Program-made: the position numbers and the translations under genes
The notes under the pieces: generated by a model
Told to the model about the DNA's origin: nothing
The model's input: only the letters and a program-made list of their open reading frames with translations
Database searches by the model: none
NCBI GenBank assembly: GCA_016787135.1
Contig: JAEUVK010000007.1
Span: 1-32,004 of the forward strand
Reading direction: 5' to 3'
Length of the DNA stretch: 32,004 nucleotides
Source of the DNA: Chitinophagaceae bacterium
GTDB lineage: Bacteria > Bacteroidota > Bacteroidia > Chitinophagales > Chitinophagaceae
Shown here: positions 1-7,283 of the stretch, piece after piece
How positions within the stretch are numbered: the stretch's first letter is position 1
Layout: every line of letters starts with the position of its first letter

Positions 1-6
1 ACGGTC

Positions 7-1116
7 TCAGTTCACATCTTTTCCCGCTTTCAGGTTCTCTATCATTCCTTCTACCTGTGTTTTTGCCTGCAGGCCCGGCGCCGAGGCCAATGCCATGTTC
101 GCATATTTCAACGCATTTTTGTAGTCAGCGTTGGCTGAATATCCTCTTGTCAGCCCCATCAGTGTGGTGAACTGGTTGGGATTCTTCTGATGATTGGCCT
201 TGAATACTTCCAGTGCTTCTTTGGCTTTCTTCTCTGCCAGTAATTGCCTGCCGTATTGATGTATCTGCTGCATAGTACCCATTGGCACAGCTTTTTTCAT
301 CAGTGAATCAGCTTCAGCAGTACGTCCAAGTTTACTGAGCAGAGTTGCTTTGGTAGACAATGTCCGGAAGTTAGCTTCACCCGCAAACGGATCGCTGATC
401 GCCTGATCGGCCCATTTCAAACCTTCTTCCAGCGCAATGTTCCTGTCGGCAGTGTATTGAGCTGCCTGCTGGTACGATTGCCAGCCCGGACTGAAACTTC
501 TTTCGCCTCTTAATTCACGGCGAAAAGATTCCAGTTGCAGTTTATCGAGATCAACTTCTGCTTTGAAAGGGATCATCAGCTTTTCCCATTGTAAAGAAAT
601 GGTCGCGGAGTTCTCTGTTTCGTTCATGAATTCGTACTTCAGCCATTCTACACTTTTATCCAGTGCAACTGGTTTTACTTTTACCCGTAGCACATCTTCT
701 TTTTCGTCATAGAAATAACTGCCCCAGGAAGTATGGTTTTTGGAAAAGATCAGGATACATTCTTCCGGCTGGTAAGCAATAAAGAAACCGTATTTGCCGG
801 CGGGCAAAGATTGCCCTTCTATTTTTACTTCTGTAGAAAATTCGATCGTGGTATTTTCATTCGACCCTGCCCGCCACGGAGCGGCCTTACTGGTACCAAA
901 GCCAAGATCGGCAAAACCTTTATGCACCAACGTGCCCCATACCTTTCCTTCACGGCCTTTTACACCGGGCCGGTCGTAGTGAATGGTAACATCGGTGATG
1001 CCGATACGTTCACCCACCATGGCTTTTTTGTTGCCGCCGTCGGGGGGCGTTGCCAGCTGGGAAAAAGCAACAAGGGTAATTGTTAGTACAAAGCAGAGAG
1101 AGACAATCTTTTTCAT
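7..1116 (-). CDS. Secreted DUF2911 protein with C-terminal TPR-like region
   Basis: An exported protein of 369 residues when started at the second of two close in-frame ATGs (the other is at 1122), which gives a standard signal peptide MKKIVSLCFVLTITLVAFS. Residues about 25-170 fit the DUF2911 family: they contain the WGTLV stretch, an APWRAGSNENT segment and a later LPAGKYGFF motif, which are typical of these Bacteroidota proteins. The C-terminal third (about 230-365) is helical, with repeated Ala/Tyr/Leu positions like tetratricopeptide repeats (for example NPNQFTTLMGLTRGY followed by YKNALKYANMAL). DUF2911 has no established biochemical role; periplasmic location is inferred. The gene runs toward the window edge and ends complete at position 7. 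It is divergent from the gene at 1278. Family assignment is confident, function is not. Confidence 0.85.
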   Translation of the reverse strand: MKKIVSLCFVLTITLVAFSQLATPPDGGNKKAMVGERIGITDVTIHYDRPGVKGREGKVWGTLVHKGFADLGFGTSKAAPWRAGSNENTTIEFSTEVKIEGQSLPAGKYGFFIAYQPEECILIFSKNHTSWGSYFYDEKEDVLRVKVKPVALDKSVEWLKYEFMNETENSATISLQWEKLMIPFKAEVDLDKLQLESFRRELRGERSFSPGWQSYQQAAQYTADRNIALEEGLKWADQAISDPFAGEANFRTLSTKATLLSKLGRTAEADSLMKKAVPMGTMQQIHQYGRQLLAEKKAKEALEVFKANHQKNPNQFTTLMGLTRGYSANADYKNALKYANMALASAPGLQAKTQVEGMIENLKAGKDVN

Positions 1117-1139
1117 ATGCATGTTTTATAACAGAAAGC

Positions 1140-1147
1140 TAAAGATA
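1140..1147 (-). promoter_or_regulatory. Candidate -7 box for the DUF2911 gene
   Basis: On the minus strand this reads TATCTTTA, seven of the eight positions of the Bacteroidota -7 consensus TAnnTTTG. It lies 18-24 bp before the two possible ATGs, leaving a short leader. No convincing -33 element was seen, so the call rests on one motif and its position. Confidence 0.35.
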
Positions 1148-1226
1148 AATGCTGTCGCTGTGTTCTGATTATTACCAGCGAATGAGGTGGCTGATGAAGT
1201 GCATTAATGATGGATATGAGGCAGGA

Positions 1227-1253
1227 ATTGCCGGCCGGTAATGGCCGGGCAAT
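1227..1253. repeat. Imperfect inverted repeat in a divergent intergenic region
   Basis: ATTGCCGGCC and GGCCGGGCAAT face each other across a 6-base loop (GGTAAT), with one bulged base. There is no T tract on either side, so it is not a good terminator. It sits 24 bp before the ATG at 1278 and could be an operator or leader hairpin of that gene; neither is shown. Confidence 0.45.
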
Positions 1254-1277
1254 CAAATAAAAACTTACCTTGTTGCT

Positions 1278-1862
1278 ATGTCAAAACTTACACCGGAGCG
1301 GGTCGCAGGTATGTATTACCTGAATGATGTAAAAGAAACTGCGTCGGGTTTCAAACTGGAAACGGACGGGACGTTCAGATTCTTCTTCACCTACGGGGCT
1401 ATTGACCGCTATGGTTCCGGCCGGTGGGCACTCGAAGATGATCATGTTGTTCTGCAAAGCCGGCCATGGACAGGAAAGGATTTTGCGTTGGTGAGAAGCG
1501 GTGCCGTGAACGAAAATGCCATCATACTGAAGATGACGGGCGCCAACCCGGTATTGCAACGCCATGTATTATTTAGTTTGCAAAATGGCGCTTCAGGTAC
1601 CTGGCTACAGGCCAATGCGAATGGGGAGGTGAGATTTGTTCTGCAACCTGTAACCACCATTACCTTGGTGTTTGAGTTCTGCCCTGAACGGTTCACACAT
1701 TTCATCATTGATACCCAGGACCACAACTATTTTGAGTTCCGTTTTGAACAATGGCTGATGGAAGTGTTCTTTGATCATTACCGGCTGAAAGCCTCGAAAT
1801 ACACTTTGTCCGGCGGGCACCCGCTGATCAAGGGGGACAAGTTTATTTATGAGAAGGCGTGA
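1278..1862 (+). CDS. Uncharacterised beta-rich protein
   Basis: A complete 194-residue protein that I cannot assign to a named family. It has no signal peptide, no membrane segment and no cysteine cluster. The N-terminal half carries a GFKLETDGTFRFFFTYGAIDRYGSG stretch (in part), which looks like alternating beta strands of a small lipocalin-like or barrel-like fold and ends in SGRW. The C-terminal part is aromatic-rich (FEFRFEQW, EVFFDHYRL), with a Lys/Gly-rich end. Likely cytoplasmic. It starts at ATG 1278 and its stop lies 4 bp from the stop of the convergent gene at 1867, with no terminator between them. The imperfect inverted repeat at 1227-1253 is just upstream. The reading frame and length are well supported; function is unknown. 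Confidence 0.75.
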   Translation: MSKLTPERVAGMYYLNDVKETASGFKLETDGTFRFFFTYGAIDRYGSGRWALEDDHVVLQSRPWTGKDFALVRSGAVNENAIILKMTGANPVLQRHVLFSLQNGASGTWLQANANGEVRFVLQPVTTITLVFEFCPERFTHFIIDTQDHNYFEFRFEQWLMEVFFDHYRLKASKYTLSGGHPLIKGDKFIYEKA

Positions 1863-1866
1863 TTGT

Positions 1867-2436
1867 CTAAACCTCTATTTTGCCTTTCTCACTGACATTA
1901 ATTTCCTTTTCTATTGCATCTCTTAGTTTTCGAATTGTACGACTAAGATGCCCAAACGTAAAGAAAGCCTGATTCTTTACGATGTCCACATTTGAGATAC
2001 AATTTATCAATATCTTTTTATCAGCCAGTAAAATCGTAATCATGTCACTACCCCATGTAAATCCTATGTCTTGAGATGTGAATGATTCAATGAAATAGGG
2101 TGTATTCTTCTTTATTCCCCAATTAAGTTTATTAAGTGCATTTGTGACTAAAGCATGATTTCCTTTTTGGTCATTAGAAGTTTCTATGTCAGTAAATTTA
2201 AGCTCCCTGTTTTTATAAGGGATCCACCAGCAGAGAAATGTAATAGGCAAAAAAAAGAACGGGATGAGCGGCCATTCTGTAAAACCAACCTTGCTTATCC
2301 TGCCTACGCATCCTATAGTTGTAGCAATGCAAAGTCCCGTAGGAACCACGGTAAACTCATGAAATTTTCTCCATCTTTTGCCCTTTAGGATAAGTTTTTT
2401 TGCCGAAAACATCTGGGTATATTCTTTCTCCGTCAT
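1867..2436 (-). CDS. Uncharacterised small membrane protein with two TM segments
   Basis: A complete 189-residue protein. A basic N-terminus (about 13-25) is followed by two hydrophobic segments at about 28-45 and 54-73, the second rich in Pro, Phe and Trp (FFFLPITFLCWW), then about 110 soluble residues. The soluble part contains a strand-rich stretch (IGFTWGSDMITILLADKKILINCIS) that could be a cytoplasmic domain with both termini inside. This is a topology inference only. I recognise no family. The base composition is visibly more AT-rich than the flanking genes, and codons such as AAA, ATA and TTT dominate, so a recent arrival is possible. It follows gdhA on the same strand but the gdhA terminator lies between them, so it probably has its own transcript. 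Tail to tail with the 1278 gene. Confidence 0.7.
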   Translation of the reverse strand: MTEKEYTQMFSAKKLILKGKRWRKFHEFTVVPTGLCIATTIGCVGRISKVGFTEWPLIPFFFLPITFLCWWIPYKNRELKFTDIETSNDQKGNHALVTNALNKLNWGIKKNTPYFIESFTSQDIGFTWGSDMITILLADKKILINCISNVDIVKNQAFFTFGHLSRTIRKLRDAIEKEINVSEKGKIEV

Positions 2437-2464
2437 AGAAGCGAAATGTAACCATCGAAAATAA

Positions 2465-2496
2465 AAAATCCCACTTGCAGGCGCAAATGGGATTTT
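2465..2496 (-). terminator. Rho-independent terminator of glutamate dehydrogenase
   Basis: AAAATCCCA (2465-2473) pairs perfectly with TGGGATTTT (2488-2496) across a 14-base loop. Read on the minus strand the stem is followed by a T-rich run (TTTTTTATTTT), and it lies 16 bp after the gdhA stop codon. It also separates gdhA from the next minus-strand gene. Confidence 0.75.
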
Positions 2497-2512
2497 ATTT
2501 CAAAGTATATTC

Positions 2513-3931
2513 TTATGGGAATATTCCCAGCTCGGCATACGTAGTCGCTACTTTATTAATAGCCACAACATAGGCTGCTGTACGCATATCCGGTATGGCC
2601 GGGTTGTTTTTCCATTCATTCATGATCTCATGCGTGGCGCCGATCATAGTTTCTTCCAGTCCACTATATACCAGGTCCACTTCATCGGCTCCATGCACAA
2701 TGTATTCCCTGTCCCTGTCGGCTACTTTCTTACCGGTCAGTCCTTCTATCTGTCCGAGTATTTGTGCATTCAGATTTTCGTTGAACCGTTTTTCCATACG
2801 GCCATAGCGGACATGGCTCAGGTTCTTCAGCCATTCAAAATATGAAACGGTCACACCACCGGCATTCAGGTACATATCGGGGATGACCACGATGCCCTTT
2901 TGCGCAAATACTTCATCAGCTTCCGGTGTCAGCGGGCCATTGGCAGCTTCCCCGATCAGTTTGGCCTTTACTCTTGGTGCATTGTCTCCGTCAATTACAT
3001 TTTCCAATGCAGCAGGGATCAAAATATCACATTCCAGTTCCAGTGCATCTGTGTTTTTCGCCAAGTTAGTAGCGCCAGGGAAATTCAATATTGAGCCTGT
3101 GCTTTTCCGGTGATTGAATACTTCATCTACATCCAGCCCTGCAGAATTTGTAACACTTCCTTCATATTCCGCCAATGCAATGATCTTTGCTCCAGCGTCC
3201 TGGAAGAATTTTGCTGTATGATAACCTACATTACCTAATCCCTGTACTACGATCTTCTTTCCTTCCACGCCAACGGTCATGCCGAGCTTCTGCATAACAT
3301 CGGGCATATTGCAAACTTCACGGACACCAAAGAATACTCCGAGACCGGTAGCTTCACGGCGTCCGCGGACGCCGCCCTGCGATACTGGTTTACCGGTCAC
3401 GCAGCCTGCGGCATCTATCTCGCCGGGATGCATAGCCGTGTAGGTGTCCACGATCCAGGCCATTTCTCTTTCGCCGGAACCATAATCAGGAGCTGGTACA
3501 TCAGTGCCGGGGCCTATAAAATTCTTTTTGATCAGCTCGGCCGTATAACGGCGGGTGATCTTTTCGAGCTCATAAGCCGAGTATTTTCTGGGATTTACTT
3601 TGATGCCGCCTTTACCACCACCGAAAGGCACATTTACAATAGCACATTTGTAGGTCATCAGGGATGCCAGCGCCATTACTTCATCCTGGTTCACTTCGGC
3701 AGCGAAACGGATACCGCCTTTACACGGTGTTTTGTGTTGCGAGTGCTGCACACGGTAGGCTTCGATCACTTCTATGCTTCCGTCATCTCTTTTAATGGGG
3801 AACCTCATCTGGTAAACAGCGTTGCAGGCTTTGATCTGTTCGAGTATCCCCTTTTCCCATTTGGTGAATTTGGCCGCTTTGTCAAAACTTTTTTCGACAG
3901 CGCCAAAGAAACTGTAATTCTTGTCAGACAT
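2513..3931 (-). CDS. gdhA: Glu/Leu/Phe/Val dehydrogenase, probably glutamate dehydrogenase
   Basis: A 472-residue enzyme that interconverts glutamate and 2-oxoglutarate plus ammonia using NAD(P)+; cytoplasmic, normally hexameric. The N-terminal substrate domain has KGGIRF (substrate-binding Lys71), PFGGGKGG (102-109, with Lys107 as the catalytic lysine of the family) and PAPDYGSG (146-153, with Asp149 as the expected catalytic acid). The C-terminal Rossmann domain shows GLGNVG at 231-236. An acidic residue soon after the second strand (AEYEG) hints at NAD preference, but cofactor choice cannot be settled by eye. Length is normal for the family. It lies 121 bp after the ccm genes on the same strand and ends in a clear hairpin terminator. 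The related leucine or phenylalanine dehydrogenases are usually much shorter, which favours glutamate. Confidence 0.93.
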   Translation of the reverse strand: MSDKNYSFFGAVEKSFDKAAKFTKWEKGILEQIKACNAVYQMRFPIKRDDGSIEVIEAYRVQHSQHKTPCKGGIRFAAEVNQDEVMALASLMTYKCAIVNVPFGGGKGGIKVNPRKYSAYELEKITRRYTAELIKKNFIGPGTDVPAPDYGSGEREMAWIVDTYTAMHPGEIDAAGCVTGKPVSQGGVRGRREATGLGVFFGVREVCNMPDVMQKLGMTVGVEGKKIVVQGLGNVGYHTAKFFQDAGAKIIALAEYEGSVTNSAGLDVDEVFNHRKSTGSILNFPGATNLAKNTDALELECDILIPAALENVIDGDNAPRVKAKLIGEAANGPLTPEADEVFAQKGIVVIPDMYLNAGGVTVSYFEWLKNLSHVRYGRMEKRFNENLNAQILGQIEGLTGKKVADRDREYIVHGADEVDLVYSGLEETMIGATHEIMNEWKNNPAIPDMRTAAYVVAINKVATTYAELGIFP

Positions 3932-4052
3932 GTGAGTTCAATTTTTTGTTTTAGCAATCGTTGTATAAGTGAATAGGAGTGGTGAATAGTCAATCGGAAA
4001 TATGAAACATGCGGTTATCGCTTGTTGTCCATAGACCATTGCCCATTGCCTT

Positions 4053-4265
4053 TTATTCTTTTTCCAGTTTACTGATCTTGCGGTCCAGACGTACAATGTA
4101 TAATATAAGACCAAGGAGAATTGTGACCATCACAGCGACCACTACATAAATGCGGCCGTTGCTGCGCATGGTTTCCCCGAAATCATATTGTTTTTCCTGG
4201 GCAAAAGTGAGAGTAGCGCTTGCCAGCATGAACAATAAAAGCGTGAGCTGTTTGAGTATTTTCAT
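4053..4265 (-). CDS. CcmD-like small membrane protein
   Basis: A 70-residue protein when started at ATG 4265, whose ATG overlaps the ccmC stop (ATGA). A longer frame to 4340 exists but would run inside ccmC, so I reject that start. It begins with a signal-peptide-like segment ending TLTFA|Q. A short polar stretch follows, then one transmembrane helix (about 43-62, VVVAVMVTILLGLILYIVRL) and a charged tail (DRKISKLEKE). In classical systems CcmD is a tiny single-helix protein that helps CcmABC and CcmE handle haem. The extra cleavable-looking signal sequence is a feature of Bacteroidota versions. Position directly after ccmC is the main support, since such short proteins carry little family signal. 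Confidence 0.75.
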   Translation of the reverse strand: MKILKQLTLLLFMLASATLTFAQEKQYDFGETMRSNGRIYVVVAVMVTILLGLILYIVRLDRKISKLEKE

Positions 4266-4975
4266 TGTGCCAGTTTTCTTTCTTTCAATATGGTTAACCG
4301 AATTTTTAATGTAGTGATCCATACACCTAATAATGTCCATCCTACTACAGCCGGATAAAAAATGGTCCGCATGTGGGCATCTATATCTCTTGTATCCAAT
4401 GCCGGGTTTCCTTGTGCGCCGGGATGCAGGCTTTCCATCATTCTTGGTACGATCCAGATGGAAGGGAACAGCATCGCATAGGCAAATATGTTATACACAG
4501 CACTGATCCTTGCCCTTTTGTCCATGTCATTGATCGAATCACGCAATACCATATAAGCAAAATAGATCAGCAGGGCGATGGCAGCGCCGATTAGCTTAGG
4601 TTCTCTTGCCAGCGCACTAAATGACTGGAATAACGGGTTGTTGGGGTCGGCCCATGTGTAGCTCATCCATATAGCGCCGGTACTGTAACCAAGCACACCA
4701 AACACAATACCGCTGGTGGCATAATGCCGGGCATAGATATCATATTTGAGATCAAAGGTGCGCAGGTAGCGGATAGAATTCACTACGGAAACAGTAAAGA
4801 GAATCATCATGCAGAACCACATGCATACATGGAAATACAGATTGCGGATGGTTTGTTCCAATGCAGGCAGCTCGGGAATTCTTGTCAGCAGGCCTGCCGT
4901 AAAAGAATAAATGAGTAAAACGACAGAGGCGATCTTCCACCAGTTTTTCTGCATAAAGCTTTTATTATTGGCCAT
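4262..4975 (-). CDS. ccmC: Haem exporter CcmC (cytochrome c assembly protein)
   Basis: A 237-residue polytopic membrane protein of the CcmC/CcsA family, which presents haem at the periplasmic face for attachment to cytochromes c. Six hydrophobic segments are visible. The tryptophan-rich WWD region is present in degenerate form (W103, W108 and D110 in GAIWMSYTWADP). His49 (YFHV) and His184 (SLHPG) match the two conserved axial histidines of the family. I chose ATG 4975; a frame extended 45 bases upstream would need TTG at 5020 and adds an unlikely leader. It overlaps ccmD by an ATGA junction and follows ccmB after 156 bp. It is shorter than the CcsA/ResC or CcmF relatives, which supports CcmC. 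Confidence 0.88.
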   Translation of the reverse strand: MANNKSFMQKNWWKIASVVLLIYSFTAGLLTRIPELPALEQTIRNLYFHVCMWFCMMILFTVSVVNSIRYLRTFDLKYDIYARHYATSGIVFGVLGYSTGAIWMSYTWADPNNPLFQSFSALAREPKLIGAAIALLIYFAYMVLRDSINDMDKRARISAVYNIFAYAMLFPSIWIVPRMMESLHPGAQGNPALDTRDIDAHMRTIFYPAVVGWTLLGVWITTLKIRLTILKERKLAQ

Positions 4976-5049
4976 AGGATCGTTAATGAGTTTCGCGGAA
5001 CAGCGGAATAAAGTCAGCAAAAATAAGGGGAATTGGAATATGGAACAAA

Positions 5050-5073
5050 GAACAGGTAATAATGAACAGGTAA
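5050..5073. repeat. Tandem 10-bp direct repeat between ccmB and ccmC
   Basis: GAACAGGTAA occurs twice, at 5050-5059 and 5064-5073, separated by 4 bp. It lies in the 156-bp spacer between the ccmB stop and the ccmC start. It could be a protein-binding site or chance slippage; nothing else in the spacer was recognised. Confidence 0.35.
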
Positions 5074-5131
5074 AGGATAAAAGCTGGATTTGTCCTGTAC
5101 TTCAAATTCTTAATCGGTATTCATTATGCCG

Positions 5132-5788
5132 TCAGTCTTTCCACAAAAAAGGAAATAGTATAACCGCCAGGATAATGATCATGATATCTAATGCTACCAG
5201 TAGCAGCAGCGTGTTAACAGGCATGGTCAGTACCGGATTAAATGCTGTATTGGATAGTTTCATCAGCAGCAATAGTTGCGGGATGATAAGAGGAAAACCT
5301 AACACAGCCATGATCGCTGCATTTTGCTGGGCTTTGGCCGCGATAGCTGCAAGAAAAGAAAATACCAGGCTAAGGCTCCATCCGCCAAGTAATACCAGGC
5401 CGATAAAAGGAAATACTTTTTGTACCGGGCTGCCAAGAAAAAGAGTGAATAATAAAAGGCTCAGCAGGCTCATCACCAGCATGAGCAAGGAATTGAAAAG
5501 GAGTTTAGATAAAACAAAATCACCCGGTGAAGCTACCGTATAGAAATAGAGCATTCTGCCTTTACTTTCCTGTAAAAAACTTTTGGCCACGGCATTGATA
5601 CAGATGAACAATTGTATTACCCAGAACAGGCCGTTCCAAACTTTATCTTCCGGTTCGTTGATGGCCATCTGCAATACCAGCACTGTTGCCCCAATATATA
5701 ATAAGATGCCATAAAAGCTGTATTGCTGCCTTACTTCCAGCAGCAGGTCTTTTTTGAAAAGGGTGAATATATGTTTTGCAGCACTCAT
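5132..5788 (-). CDS. ccmB: Haem exporter permease CcmB
   Basis: A 218-residue inner-membrane protein with about six transmembrane helices, the usual size and topology for CcmB. The N-terminus (FKKDLLLEVRQQYS) matches the conserved cytoplasmic start of the family, which normally contacts the ATPase CcmA. The LQESKGRMLYFYTVAS stretch after the second helix corresponds to the family's conserved loop before helix 3. CcmB works with CcmA and CcmC in releasing holo-CcmE in system I cytochrome c maturation. No ccmA is beside it in this window, so the ATPase would have to be encoded elsewhere. It starts 45 bp after the tdk stop on the same strand, so read-through from tdk is possible. Confidence 0.88.
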   Translation of the reverse strand: MSAAKHIFTLFKKDLLLEVRQQYSFYGILLYIGATVLVLQMAINEPEDKVWNGLFWVIQLFICINAVAKSFLQESKGRMLYFYTVASPGDFVLSKLLFNSLLMLVMSLLSLLLFTLFLGSPVQKVFPFIGLVLLGGWSLSLVFSFLAAIAAKAQQNAAIMAVLGFPLIIPQLLLLMKLSNTAFNPVLTMPVNTLLLLVALDIMIIILAVILFPFLWKD

Positions 5789-5833
5789 CTTGTAAATTTC
5801 AACTATTTAATTCCAAATCTGATTACAGCCTGT

Positions 5834-6400
5834 TCATTTTTCATTATAACACACCCGGCACCTTGGCTCATACACATCGGTAGCGCCAAGCATTACCTGG
5901 TCTTCATTGGGTATTTTCCGGTAAGAATAATTGGCAATATTCCCGCATTTGACGCAGATCGCATGCAATTTGGTTACGTAATCGGCTTTTGCCATGATGA
6001 AGGGCATCTGCCCGAACGGTTTACCGGTAAAATCCATATCCAGCCCGGCCACGATGACACGAATACCCCGGTAGGCCAGTTCATCGCATACATACGGCAA
6101 CTGGTCATCGAAGAATTGAGCCTCATCAATCCCGATCACATCCACGTCCTGGCCCATCAGCAGAATTTTCTGAGAATTGTCTATCGGCGTTGACTGTATG
6201 GCGTTGGTATCATGCGATACGATCTTTACTTCATCATAGCGTATATCAATGGCCGGCTTGAATATTTCGACCTTCAGGTTGGCGATCTTCACTCTTTTCA
6301 ACCGGCGTATAAGCTCTTCTGTCTTGCCGCTGAACATAGACCCGCAGATCACTTCTATCCATCCGCGTCGGCCACCCTGCAAATTTGGTTCAATAAACAT
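5834..6400 (-). CDS. tdk: Thymidine kinase (TK1-like, type II)
   Basis: A 188-residue cytoplasmic enzyme that phosphorylates thymidine with ATP in the pyrimidine salvage pathway. The Walker A loop GSMFSGKT is at 20-27 and the Walker B-like DEAQFF at 92-97, with Glu93 as the family's catalytic base. The lasso region (about 124-146, [11 protein letters not shown]) is clear. Two cysteine pairs, CVKC (149-152) and CRVC (181-184), form the structural zinc site. ATG 6400 gives a normal family length; the frame continues 105 bases upstream but those residues look unlike a thymidine kinase and cover a hairpin. First gene of a possible tdk-ccmB-ccmC-ccmD run, which would be a mixed operon with no functional link. 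Confidence 0.95.
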   Translation of the reverse strand: MFIEPNLQGGRRGWIEVICGSMFSGKTEELIRRLKRVKIANLKVEIFKPAIDIRYDEVKIVSHDTNAIQSTPIDNSQKILLMGQDVDVIGIDEAQFFDDQLPYVCDELAYRGIRVIVAGLDMDFTGKPFGQMPFIMAKADYVTKLHAICVKCGNIANYSYRKIPNEDQVMLGATDVYEPRCRVCYNEK

Positions 6401-6428
6401 TGTTAAGATTTGTTTTTTCCTTTCCCGT

Positions 6429-6452
6429 AAACAGTTTATTGGCAAACTGTTT
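6429..6452. repeat. Perfect 9-bp inverted repeat upstream of tdk
   Basis: AAACAGTTT (6429-6437) and AAACTGTTT (6444-6452) surround ATTGGC. It lies 29 bp before the tdk ATG at 6400, in a position suited to an operator or a leader hairpin. There is no long T tract next to it that would make it a terminator. Confidence 0.5.
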
Positions 6453-6590
6453 GTATTTTTAAGACACTTTTCCCCGTTTAACAGAAAACTTTGCCCGGAT
6501 TGCAAAGAAAGGGAATTAACGATTTGAACCGGCCTCCTGTGATGATTTATTCTGACCGTTGAAAATTTTACAACCTGATAATGCCAGTCA

Positions 6591-7283
6591 ATGCAAAGGA
6601 TAGAAAGCCTGATAGCAAAATTGAAAGCCCAGTATGAACAGCATTCTGACCTGTCTGATCTGCTGGCTACTGTTCAGCAATTGCAGCAGGAATTGTTGCA
6701 TTTGCAACCAAAGCCGCCGAAGATACTGGGAACATCCAAAGTAGCCGTGATGATGCCGGCAGGCGCCGGGCATATTTCTCCTGAGCATGAACGCTATGCA
6801 CCCAAACCAGCAGCCGAGCCGGTAAGAGAGGTCAGGGAAACTGTACTGGTAGATAAAGGTTCTGTTGCCATTGTAAAAGATAACGGCCAGTTGGATATGG
6901 TATTTGACCCGATGATGGAAATACCCACATTATCCCAGCAGGTACAGGAAGTGAATACGGCCGCCGCAAATCCTGCAGACCAGGAGTCCTTGAATGATAA
7001 ACTGAAGCAGGGGAAGACTGAATTACTGGAAGTGCTGAAAGAAGCCCCTGTTAAAGACCTTCGTAAAGCTATCGGCATTAATGACCGTTTCTTATTTATT
7101 GATGAATTGTTCCGTGGTGATGAAGCAATGTACGAACGCAGTATCAAAACCATCAACAGTTTTAATATTTACCCTGAAGCTGAATACTGGATCACCCGTG
7201 AACTGAAAACCAAACTGGGCTGGAATAATGATAACAAAGCGGTTCAGCATTTTGATCAGATCGTCAAAAGGCGTTTTTCTTGA
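6591..7283 (+). CDS. Conserved Bacteroidota protein of unknown function
   Basis: A complete 230-residue soluble protein. The first 35 residues form an amphipathic, Gln/Leu-rich coiled-coil-like helix ([15 protein letters not shown]). A Pro/Ala-rich linker and a low-complexity middle follow. The last 95 residues or so form a well-conserved-looking helical domain containing [27 protein letters not shown] and an [12 protein letters not shown] stretch. I recognise this C-terminal pattern as recurring in Bacteroidota genomes as a hypothetical protein, but I know of no function. No signal peptide or membrane segment is seen, so it is probably cytoplasmic. The coding end overlaps the end of waaA on the opposite strand by 28 bp, so there is no room for a terminator between the two genes. 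It has no partner on its own strand. Confidence 0.8.
   Translation: MQRIESLIAKLKAQYEQHSDLSDLLATVQQLQQELLHLQPKPPKILGTSKVAVMMPAGAGHISPEHERYAPKPAAEPVREVRETVLVDKGSVAIVKDNGQLDMVFDPMMEIPTLSQQVQEVNTAAANPADQESLNDKLKQGKTELLEVLKEAPVKDLRKAIGINDRFLFIDELFRGDEAMYERSIKTINSFNIYPEAEYWITRELKTKLGWNNDNKAVQHFDQIVKRRFS

Noticed and set aside
3428..3976. A 182-codon plus-strand frame opposite gdhA
   Set aside because: It lies antisense over conserved glutamate dehydrogenase coding sequence, and its product resembles no family; a shadow frame.
4266..4340. A longer N-terminus for the CcmD-like protein starting at 4340
   Set aside because: It would sit wholly inside ccmC and add residues before a normal signal peptide; the ATGA junction at 4262-4265 is the natural start.
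4911..5543. A 210-codon plus-strand frame opposite ccmB and the ccmB-ccmC spacer
   Set aside because: The conserved CcmB membrane protein on the other strand explains the open frame, and the translation is low in pattern.
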